A DNA stretch of 64,000 bases from Loripinus fragilis (lineage: Eukaryota > Mollusca > Bivalvia > Lucinida > Lucinidae), in contig OZ026518.1 in assembly GCA_964019695.1 (NCBI GenBank), positions 72,613,254 through 72,677,253 on the forward strand, read 5' to 3'. Below the pieces are notes generated by a model. The model worked only from the letters and a program-made list of their open reading frames with translations. It did no database searches and was not told the origin of the DNA. Within the stretch, counting starts at the first letter, position 1, and each line of letters starts with the position of its first letter. Positions 1-12,200 of the stretch are shown here, one piece after another. Both the position numbers and the translations under genes were made by a program.

Positions 1-52
1 TAGAGAATGTATCTGGGATTTTTTTTTAAACAAAAATGTAAAAAAACGTTAC

Positions 53-233
53 CCTGTAGTACTTGACAGCCAGTTCTGGCCTCTGGGCTCTCAGTAGGTA
101 GGTCTCTGCCCTGGAAAATTCCTTCTCTTCAAACGCAAACCTGGCCTGGCCTACCAGAACATCTGCCACTGAGTCTGGATCAGAGGCTTCAGCAACACGC
201 TGAGCAGAGTCCCAGTCCTGGTTGTGGACATAC
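53..233 (-). CDS. IFT172: IFT172 exon 30 of window (codons 1116-1176)
   Basis: Encodes [60 protein letters not shown]. Acceptor ATGTCAG, donor GTAACG; phase 0 at the end. The reading frame continues in exons left of position 1. Confidence 0.97.
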
Positions 234-3200
234 CTGACATAAAAGATAGACACAGCCATATTAGCTATACTCAGGGATTTTTTCGGGTGTCTCAGAGGCC
301 GTTATAAGGCCCCTGTCCCAATGGCAAATGCCTACATTTTTTCCCGATTTGAACAAAAAAATTCCCAATCAGAAGGTCATTTTTATGCAAATGAATGTAG
401 TTAACAAATTGCCTTCATTTTCAATGGACTTTTAATCAGAATAAAGCATATAATCAGGAATAAGAGTGATTCAATGCAGTTTTAGGGTCCCTGTTTAAGA
501 AAATGATACAAAAATGAATGATGAAATTTTTCCCAATTTGGGTTAAAATGCCAAAAATTTCCCAAAGCAAAAGGCGCTAGGGCCCCTTCCCAAAAAGGTT
601 GAAAAAATCCCTGATACTATAAGTAAAGTCTAAAAGGCCAATATGGCACACACATTCTTCAGGGCCTTATATAGCTCCATAGGCAGACATGAAAAGTATA
701 AACTAAAAAAAAATTTAGGCGGAAAAGCTCATATGATGATTTGAATTTTATATCTAGCACTTGAGTGATTTTTCTTACAATATTTGGCTAATAGAATTTT
801 AAAACAAGCTTATTTCTGACAATTGAAGTTAAATTGTTCATCAGAATCAAGAATATGAAAAGAAAATCTGCCCACAAAGCTACCAATCTCTAAATGCTAC
901 CTGCAGGAAGTGGTAAACCAAACATATTTTAAGCATGGCTAATTTATATAAGTATTGGCATTCAAGATTTATCTCTTTTATAGCTTCAATGCTGTACTTA
1001 GAGATTAATACATGGGCACCGCTGCATCACCAGGCAATTCTGCCGGGTGCCTCCGTATTTGTCTGAGGGCATTTATGCCCTCAGGCAAATTCGGAGTGCC
1101 GGGCCGATATGCCTGGTAAGTTGGCAGCTGCCATGTTTTAAACTTTTTATTACATGTTTACATGCGGGTCTTCACGTTGCTGCGACGTGAATGATGTCAT
1201 TTATGATGCTGAGGGGGCACGCGACAGCCGATATGGGTACACGAGATGGCTGACATGGGTTCATGTTAGGGCCGATATGGGTTCAAGAGAGCAGGTCATT
1301 ATGGGTTTGGAATCACTAGCAGTATCAGCCCGGGTAACTCAGCATTTTGTTACTATTTCTAGTAAAACATGTAATAAGTAATAGATAAAGGATACTTTTC
1401 CGAGGCTTTCTTGTTTAAACCGCAAGGTGGGCATAGCCCACCGAGCAGTTTAAACAGAAAGCTGAGGAAATATCCTTTATTTAGCTTGTAGTATGGCGCA
1501 GGCGCAAATAAACACGTGTTGCTGACACCTGGCGAAATTTACATTCGCTCCTCCCTGCATCCGGCCTAAGCTGTCAATTATATTACATTTACATACGGGT
1601 TAATTTGTCGCTATTTAGAAAGTTCCCGTATACATTGTTGTTTAACTAAAATTGGAAGTTAGAGTACGGTTTTAAGCTCCTCCTTCATCGTTATTCTAGG
1701 GTGTCTGATTTAAACATCAGCAAAGATCAAAGAAAAAAGCATCGGCTATACAACAATGAAAGTTATTCAAATCCCTGGGACAGCACTTACATGAGAACAG
1801 CTTCTTTTGGTTTCCCAGCTCTGACAAACTCCATCTCAGCATCCTGGAACCGGCCTTCATCCTCTAAATACATGGCATGTTTCAGGTGTATATCAGGTAG
1901 CTTGTTCTTCATGGCAATCTTACCCAGCACAAAAGCAAAATCAAATGCACTGAAAGAAGAGAAATCTTACATGAGCCAGTCCATGAGATGATAGATCAGG
2001 CAAGTATGAGTAAAATTCAAGGGCTTTTCAAGGTCTTCTCCAGCCTCTCCAACAGTTTTCAAGGACTTAAGATTGATGAAAAATACTGATCTAAGTGTTC
2101 AAATTCTACTTCAGAAATGCTAGACTGAGATTATGGAGACATTAGTATTGAAAAAATAGTATAAAATTATTGTGATTATCTCAATAAAAATTCCAAAGAG
2201 AATTTATTGTACTAAAACACTATGTTTACTCGGTTTCAAATTTTAAGCGACTTGGCCTTTGTCAAGAAACAAATAACTGGAATTATGTTGTGAGCTACAT
2301 CTCCATTGTCTAAGCCAACCAGTAAATATAAATAACGTAATGATATTGTCAGGGCAACATGACGTCACTTCCAATACCCCAAAACAAAACGCCCTGATGC
2401 ATAAGCGCCAAATGATGGAAAGTCAGCCTCAAAATTCTGAATTCAGGAATAATCATGAAAACTTTCACCCATGCATAACACTGACACCATTTGTCTTCCT
2501 ATGTGTGGCTGTTAATTTTTATCCTTTCCAAAGTTTGGTATAGGGTATGTGAAATATTATTACAGGGTTCCCACAGAAATTCAAAAACACAATTCCATGC
2601 TTTTTCCATGATTTTCCCCGTGATCAAGAATGTAATTTCCATGACTATTTAATGCACAGCCTCCAACCTCCCCTTTAAGCAGCATCTTCACCACTCTTAT
2701 CCTAAATGCGGAATGCAGCAACAACAGCATCCTTGTAGACCATGCGTGCATTTTGAAATAATTAAAACAAGAAACCACTAGTAGCCCTAGCTGTCTGACA
2801 CTTATGTGTCCGACAGCTAGTTTTGTGGCTACTGGTGGTTTCGTCAAATTATTTCACCAAATTCCATGATTTTTCCATTATTATTCAGGTTTTTTTCAAA
2901 TTCCATGACTTTTCCATGCATGGAACTTTTTAGTGATTTTCCAGGCTTTCCATGATTTCCAGAGCTTGTGGGAACCCTGAATATAATTCTCACAAATGGG
3001 TGAAAACAGCAGAAGCCCCCATCTGGTGTTTTTAATCCTCTGCTTATTTATTTTTAATCATGCTTTCTTGAATTCCATTATATAGTCAATCAGTTTGATT
3101 CCAGATCAGGCCCAGCTTTTTGCTGGGCCAGATCTGGGTCCAAACAGATTGCAAAGGTTATCAGCAGACGGCACAAGCAGATGAAGAGTCAAACAAGCAT

Positions 3201-6200
3201 GCACAGCCTTCTTATATAGGGCTAGAGAGCTAACCCTTGGTCTGAGCCTTCATCTATGCCCCTACTTTAGGAGAGCGAGGAGGGATGGTTCTGGCTAGAC
3301 TTGCCCTTCATCACAAAAAATATCAACATTTATGGACAAAATGTTAATTAACAATGAAAATCACTGAATTTTTATTTGCCCTGTAATCTGAGGCACTACT
3401 AAATATGATCATTGAGTGAATTTCTTCAGCCCTGTCTGGTAGAGTACTAAGTAAAATCATGTTAACAAAATCTTAGATGATCATTCATTTATAAATAATT
3501 CATCAAAATAAAGGTACCAGTTCTAAGCAGTATAATCAATGGCTGCTTCCAGTAGGCCAAACTTGTTAAGAAGTTTCACAGCAGAATCTCCTCCCAGACT
3601 CTTGGCCCTTAGATAGGCAACTTGCTTAGAAGCTGTCTGACTGCCTTGTGCTTTGGTAATAAATCTATATAAACCTACCAGTTCTCTGCAGCATAATCAA
3701 TGGCTGCCTCCAGTAGACCGAACTTGTTAAGAAGTTTCACAGCAGAATCTCCTCCCAGACTCTTGGCCCATAGATAGGCAACTTGCTTAGAAGCTGTCTG
3801 ACTGCCTTGTGCTTTGGTAATAAATCTATATAAACCTACCAGTTCTCTGCAGCATAATCAATGGCTGCCTCCAGTAGACCGAACTTGTTAAGAAGTTTCA
3901 CAGCAGAATCTCCTCCCAGACTCTTGGCCCATAGATAGGCAACTTGCTTAGAGGCTGTCTGGCCTCCTTGTGCTTTGGCAACCTGGAAAAACAGATAATA
4001 TGACTATTTTCTTGATAGTGTACCCTGTTTGTATCTAATATTCTAACATATTGAACAATGATAAGCAGTTGTTTTGGATAGTTTTGTTTATTGGTCAGAT
4101 GATACCATGATGTTACAACGCGCAAGTAGCAGCTTAGCAATCCAGCCATTTTTTGTAAATTTATTTTACGGCCAAAGGATGGCAACTCAAAAGACAGCCC
4201 CTCAAGATTTAGTGTCACAAGTGACAAGCTTGTCAAAGTACAAAGAAACCGAAGACCATAAATAAAAATAGATTTTTTTGTCACAGGTGCATGCAAAAAC
4301 TTGGAAGGTGGAGAATCAATGCGTCAGAAAAATTAGCCCCGCCTTCTTGAGGAATGTACATATATTGCTTGACAGGTTTATTTTTGTAAGAGCCGCGTCA
4401 TGAGTTTTGTATAGATGCAGATCAGCTGTGCAGTAATCATGCAGCTAATCAGCGCAATATAACCAGGAAGTAACTGCCAATTGCTCAAAAGCTGTATGTT
4501 GGGGCGTAAAGTGATCTATGTGACATATATAATTGTTCATACAAAAATATAGCCAAAGGTATCCGTCTCCTTGACAAAATAGCCATTTTAGTTTATACAG
4601 GAAAAATTTCATACAAGTAAGAGCTTTTGAAAGCAATATCCCCTTGAGGTATTACTTCTTAAGATATTATAAGGTTAATTATTTGTTGCAAAAGTATATA
4701 ATTACATACATTACAAGGTTATTGGATTTGAATGAGGATGTATTTTGTAGGGACTCAATTTGTTTGGTTGACTCGACTTTCAAGTTTGTCAAGTACACAA
4801 AAATTATTTGCCCCCACAAAATATATCTCCATACATATTCAATAAACTTATATTGTTGCTAGATGTTAAATTACATCAAAGGCTTACCCTATGAGCTTCA
4901 TCCCACATGTCTTGAGCTCTGTACATATTTACACCTGCCTTCCAGTCTCCAGCTTCTACATAATAAATTTCTGCTTGCCGCCAGTTACCTTCATTTTCTA
5001 GTTCCTGTAGAATAATGATGGCTAGATTAATATACATTTATTTGTTTGTTTTGATTCTTTACATCCCAGTCAGCCATTTTTCAGTCATGTGGGGTGGGTC
5101 TTCCTGGGTTGAACCAGCACTAAGCAGCGGATAAGTGTTTTGCTCAAGGACATAACACAGTCACTCCCCTGGGGGTGAGACTGACTAGCAACCTGGGGAT
5201 CCTCAGGCTAATACTCCACCAACCGAGCCACTGTACTCTCCTAGATATACATAGGTCAAGATTATAAGATTACTCAGATAGTAAGTGGTCATTTTTCTGA
5301 ACCCTTTTCATTCTAATGGCTTATCCCATACATGCTGAAACTATATATGTATGAAATTGTCCATTTTGTATTATAAGGGGTCACAGGTCAAAACTTCTTT
5401 TAATGATGTATTCCTGTCCCTGAAGGATGTTTTTATATAAAAAAAACAGTGCAGACCCTGATGAAATGCCGCAAAAGGCGGCATTTCATCCGGGTCTTCA
5501 CTGTTTTCAAAAGAATCTATTTACCGGTATCCAGAATGAAAGGGTAAAAAAATACTGTGGGTCCTCAGCTGTGCATGGAGCACACAGCAGACACTAATCA
5601 GATTCACATATCTCTTGTTAAGAAAGAATCCCGATTTCCAACATTTCTTATTTCTCTAAGAACACTTAGGTTCTTGGTACTCATTAAAAGCACCACAACA
5701 GTCCAATAAGCAACAAACAAATGCCCATCAGATTTTGGTATTTACTGCATATGAAAAAAACCCTACTTTAAATGCACATGCTCATCTTTTCAAGCAATCT
5801 AGATGTTTGATATTTTGTCTGACCCTTCTGATAACTGCCGCAGGTATATAAGACACATATACATGTACAGCCTCTATGTATGAGCCAGCTTTTACAGCAA
5901 TGCATAGTGTGTCTGGACAAGTTGCAAAGTTAAGCACTATAGACTTGGTTAGAAGCTTGATATGTAACCCAGCCATTGAAGCATGGGCGACTATGGAGTC
6001 GCCACTCATGGTGGGTACAATCACCTATACATCAAATATATTCATACTTTAAGTATGGGAACAGCGATGGTTCTGATGAGACTCTGTAACTGTGCATGCT
6101 CACCTGAGTCTTGGCTGCTTGCTGACGTGACAAATACCAAATTCTCACGTGTTGGCTTATATGGGCCGCGCCGCTTGAAAACCTGTCTTCAGGGTTTCTG

Positions 6201-9200
6201 ACAAAGCGAGATTCAAACCAGCCTGCTCAGCTACAGTGACTAGCTAGAAAATTGTAATTTCTCTCATAGCAAGTATAGATATGATACTTTCCATTAAGCG
6301 CAAAACAAAGGCTCTGATCAGACTGCGCAGATGCGCAGGCTGGTATGCGCATTTGTTGTTCGCAAACCTCGGAAGACAGGTTTTCTCGCGTCAAGGCCCA
6401 TATTATGTCCAACTTTCTACTAAAACAAAACCTCTTATCTGTGCCTATGCCATAGAGTCTAAGGCAATGGAGAGGAGAGGGGGACATAAATCTTACCTTA
6501 GCAAGGTGTATGTAGGTATCTTGAAGGAGGTCAGGATGGTGGGCTTTAACAAGACGGACCATCTCATTATACATTTTCTGTTTCTTATACATAGATATAG
6601 CTAGATCAGGTTCTTTCACAGCTACAAATAATCTGAAACATACACAAAGCACACTCTCAATACATGTACATGATATTTACAGGTGCAAACAAAACATTTT
6701 AATCCATCTTAATCCATTTAATGTATTTTCCCATCCTTATCAATTGGACGAGTCCATTTTCAAATTTAGGGTTGTTGCTTGGTATTTTTCATTTTTACTA
6801 ACTTCTGTGGGCAAACAGTGGGGAACCTGACCAGATGCCGCATTTTGCGGTGTCTGATCTGGTTTTGCACTGTTTGCCTGTGTCCCACAAAAAGGATGCT
6901 AGGCTTTTTGGGTTAACTAAAATAATTTGCTGCCAAGTAAAGCGTGCTGAAAGGATACACTTCGAAAAGGCTTCTACTGCATGGAATGGTTGGCAACAAT
7001 ATTCTAGCATGCTTATGGCCAACAAAGTAAACAAAACAATGAGATATGGCATTCAGCAATTGCTGCACATCCAAATTCAACAGTGTACCAATGTTTAACA
7101 TATCTCCTATCACACCATTCTTAAGTAGGCTCAGATATTCTTTGACTTTTCACTTACTGTATTGGCGGCACCTCATGAATGCGTAATTAGGACTGGCCAA
7201 CCTTAGATAAAGGTAAAAGCTAAAATTGAGGCGTGGTTTTATTCAAAAGTAACTGTATCATCTTGCGCCATTACCTCAGTATAGACGCAAAGCACATTAT
7301 TTAGTCCTTAAAACGCCAGCAAAATAACTGCATCTGAAAATGTCTATTTAACATAGGCATAGAGGCAAACATTGTGGACCCAGATCGGACTGCTCCTAAA
7401 GGAGCGGTCTGATCTGGGTCCACACTGTTTTTCTATGAGGCTTCAAATATCTTAGTGGACTACAAAAAACATACATTTGTGATTATGCACTTTAAAGGTT
7501 AATAATTGTGAGTTCAGTATGTATACGGTTAGGATTTTCATGAAATGCACACACGTTTGCGCGACCTTAACAACTTATTTGTTCTACACCAAATTATAAA
7601 TAAACCTAATTTCCCTTGTTTAGCAGATGAAATAGCCAAACCACGCCCAGATATGAATATTAAAGTTTCTGACTTTACAGTAAGTGAAAAGTCTATTAAT
7701 ACTAATGTCATCCAAAGATTTTCAGTGCTAAATGTACAAATTTTTGCGGTCAGACTAATATATCAACTTCAGGTTAATGAAGAGAATAGCCTTATAAATC
7801 ACCTCATGAAAAATCTCTACCAATGTCTGTGGCAAAAATGAAAGTGGCCTGGCTGAAGTTCAAAGGAGTACGTGCATTAAGGGACTATTTTGGCCCCCTC
7901 TAGAGCCAAAAACTGAAAGTTGCCTTTCACCAATTTCATCTTATTGGTTTATTGGAAGAATAGCCCAAGTGTAAAATTCTGGCATTTATTTTACTTTTAC
8001 CGGTTGATATGGTAACCAAAATGGCCGACAAATTAGGCTTTAAATAGAGAAATTGCCAGTTTAGGCCAAATTTGAGGCTTTTGGAGACCGATTTTTTAAG
8101 AATGAGATATCAGCACAAGCAAATACCAAAAAAATCTTTTAATATATTTTGTGCCGTGATTATTCTCATCATCTGTTAAAATATTTTTTTGGTGTTTGCT
8201 TGTGCTATTTATTAATTCTTCTATTACATGTCTCAAATTTGCTACAAAATGGTCATTTTCCTATTTTCATCCTATTTTGGCACCCCTTTTTGTTACCATA
8301 GCAACCTAGAAGTCTAATCAATACCAGACCTTTACACTTTGGCTATTGTTCTAATAAACTAATAAGAAGAAACTTGTGAAGAGCAACTTTTAATCTTGAC
8401 CTCATAAGGGGGCTAAAATAGCCTCTTAATGCACGTACCCCTTTGAGACCTCATTAAACTCCAAGGAAAAAGTGTGGTTAGGTGAACTGACCGTTCCGCC
8501 GTGACCATAGCTGTTGACTTGGGATGTAAAGCAACAAAACAAACAAAACAAAACAAACCTCATTAAACTAGAGTCAGATGAAGAATCTGCTATCTGATTA
8601 TGTGACTAGCAGCACTTCAGGTGATAATAATTTAGGCAAATAGAATTCAAACTTACTTTTCTGCCTCTTTAAATTTCCCTTGGTCCTCCAGCTGTCTGGC
8701 CTGAGAGATGTATAGAGTAGACACGTCATCAGACTTCATATAGGTTGATGCCATCTAAAAAAAACAAACAGGATGAGATTCATCAGGTTTATGAAGAGTC
8801 TATGGTCTCTGTTTCATTGCTAGCAGCGGCTTTTGCAAACAGTTTGGACCCAGATCAGGACGGACAGAATGTCAAATAAGCACTCTTATCTGGAGGCCTA
8901 CTGACAGGATAGCACATTATGTGGCATCTCTTTTGGATTTCGAAAGTATCAAAACACTTGTTTTTACAGAATCAAAAAGGTTTATATCTTGTTAGCTGAT
9001 CTGAAAGTTCATTGTTGTTCAGTTATAATTTTTGTATAATATTTAACCCTTAAAGCACTAAGAAAAAAAAGCATCTGAAAATATCGTCTGCTGAAGTCGT
9101 CTGCTGCAAATAATTGCCTAACATTACTGACAAATTAAGCATAGAAGCAAACAGTGTGGACCCAGAACAGACTGCTCCTATAGGAGCAGTCTGATCTGGG

Positions 9201-12200
9201 TCCACACTGTTTGCCATAGAGGCTTCTTAAACATTTCAGCAGACGAGAAAAGCAGACAACTTTTGCTGCGATTTGCGGATTGAAGATTAAAGACCTTACC
9301 TTGTGCGCCATTTCCCATTTTCCTGCAGTGTTATACATGTCCACAGCTTCTCTGGTACATCCTGCTTCTACATACAACTTCTCTGCAGTCTGAAATTGAA
9401 CAATTAAATTAGACTTACCTGTAAGTCGACATTTGATATAGATTTTGTTTATCCTAAACTACCAAGGGATTATGGGAGTGAACGTGATTGGGTCACGTGA
9501 TCAGCTTCAGCCTTTAGAGCAGTACCAGATCAGGGTGCAAGGAAAAACCCGGAGAAAAAAGGGAGGGAACTAGGGTGGGCCCATAATCCCTTGGTAGTTT
9601 AGGATAAACAAAATCTATATCAAATGTCGACTTACAGGTAAGTCTAATTTAATTGTTCAATTTTGTTTATCCTAACTACCAAACGGGATTATCGGAGTTT
9701 TCAGAGTCCTTGCATCCTGATCTAACAAAAATGCTGGAAGGTCAAATTAACTCGATATCCTTCCAAAACAACATTAATTCAACCGGTAGGTAACTTACCA
9801 AACTATTTCCTTACTTTGACTTCACTCTTTGCAATTTCCAAACTTCACCAAAGTCATCTCTGTATTATGTGCTATATACAACATGATGGAAAACAGTCAA
9901 TTCAGCATGAGTACCGTAATAAGTATGTACAACCAAATGCACTCAGCCCAACAAATCTGAAGGATTCTTTAATCAGCCATATCCAAAATAGTTGCACTAA
10001 ATACACTGTCATTAGTGATTGGTCTATTGTAATGTTTCCTAAAAACACAGTCTGATTTCCACCCGGCTGTTCGAATAATAGTGTCAATAGGTACTTTACC
10101 TTGCACTGCACTAGTAGCAGCAGCTCTAGTAGAATGAGGTGCGAAAATATCCAAATTTATACCACTCTCTTTCAAGGTCTGCCTAAGCCAGTTAGAAATT
10201 GTAGTTTTGCTAGCAGCTTGATAAGGCTTGATTGTAGAAATCCAGAATTTTTGAGAAGATCTTAAATTTGCTGTCTTCTCCAGGTAACTATTTACACATT
10301 GAACTACACATAATGCCGCATTGCTAGGAAAACTTTCAACATACAGTTCCTGAAGATGATTTCCAGGCTTAGACTGTTTAAGAAGATCACCAATGCGGAT
10401 TTTTACATATTTACTGTCTATATCCATATTTCTTAAATCCATCAACGACAGAGTTTGGATCCTTTGGCCTGTGGTAAGGGCCAACAAAGTCACCAGTTTC
10501 TTGGAAATGTCACGCAAAGAACAAGAATTGTTATCCAATGACTGAATGAAATTTAACACAGTATTTACAGGCCATGTTACATTGTATTTTGGTAAAGATG
10601 GCTTCTTGTTAAAAATACCTTTCATAAAACGTCTGACCAATAAATGAGAACCAATATCAATATTAGCCACAATACCTATAAGGCTTGATAAAGCTGATTT
10701 TGCAGTGTTAATACCACTATAACCGATCCCACTATTAAACAATTCTGACAAATAAAGTAAAACATTGTTTATATCGGAATTAAATTGATCAATATTCCTT
10801 TGCTCACAAAATAACAGCCATTTCTTGATATACGTCCAATATTGTTTTTTGGTTGAATCTCTCCAAGAGGAGAGGATGATGTCTGCAGATTCTCTCGATA
10901 AGCCTTTACTAATAAGGGATTTCCTGATACTTTGAAAATACCCAACCTCATTTTCTTTAATGGATGTATCTTCTTGTGGGGAGATGACAGACACAGTTCC
11001 GGCTTGGGTAGTAGGTACGGCTGTTGACACAATAGACTCAGTAGTGTTGGAAACCAAGGCTGAGTGTGAAAAATTGGTGCTAGCAAAATGGCTGTTGCTC
11101 TGTCTTGTTGAATCTTCTGCAGAATCATCCCGATCAAACTGAAGGGAGGAAAAATATATGCATTCAAATTAGTCCAAGACAAAGAAAAAGCATTGACTGC
11201 AAAAGCCATAGGGTCAGGCTTGTATGATACAAAGTTAGGAAGTTTACAGTTGTTCCTTGAGGCAAATAAGTCAATGTCGCAAGTTCCCAGACGTGTTTGT
11301 ATTATCTGAAAAACTTCATCACATAACATCCATTCTAAATCATTATTCCTACTGAGCCGGTCAGCAACAAAATTGTCTGCACTAGGAATATGGTAAACTG
11401 ATATCCAAATGTTACGGTCTTTACACCATTCCCAAATTTGTTTTGTAAGCTGATTGAGCTGAGACTTTCTCCCCCCCATTTTTTGCAGATACTTTATAGC
11501 GACCTGGTTATCAAGAAACAGTTTAACATGCTTGTCAGAGATAGTACTGCAAAAATTCTTGAGTGCTAAGAAAGCTGCTTTCAATTCCAGAAAGTTAATG
11601 TGCAAGTTCTGTTCTGTCAATGACCAAATGCCACTGAAAGTTTCATGCGAAGTTTTGTTAAATGCACCAAATCCAGTAAGTGAGCTATCCGATTCAATGA
11701 TAATATCTGGCTCCTTTAACACAATGGGTTTGTTTGAAATTTTGACATTGTTTATCCACCAGTTTATACAATTTATACCCTCCTGAGATAAAATCATGGA
11801 TGAGTCAAAATCCCCCTTACTCTCTTTCAGTGCCATATCTTTTTCGATTTCTAGCGTCTTGTAATAAAGTGGAGCATACTGGACCCCTGGCTCACTAGCA
11901 ACAAATTTACCAATAATTCTTGCAACATCCCTGATAAGAATAGTTGTAGACTTGAGCAAACTTTTGCACGCAGATACAATTTCACTTGCTTTATCATCTG
12001 TTAGTCTTACTGTCATATTAATTGAGTTCAACACAAAACCAACAAAAGTGATTTCTTGAGTAGGTATGAGTACGGACTTCTCTGGGTGGACCGTAAAGCC
12101 TAAACTATCTACTAACTTTACTGTTTGTAAGGTATTTTCTGAGCATTCATCCTGTTCATTGCTTTTCAATAAACTATCGTCAATGTATGTAACATTACTA

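Noticed and set aside
3518..3839. Copies considered as mutually exclusive cassette exons
   Set aside because: No acceptor precedes the copies, the intervening intron remnant is only 18 nt, and the distal copy has a stop.
7545..7841. 98-codon plus-strand open frame
   Set aside because: No recognisable domain, antisense within an IFT172 intron, ends next to a MITE; treated as chance or an old repeat remnant.
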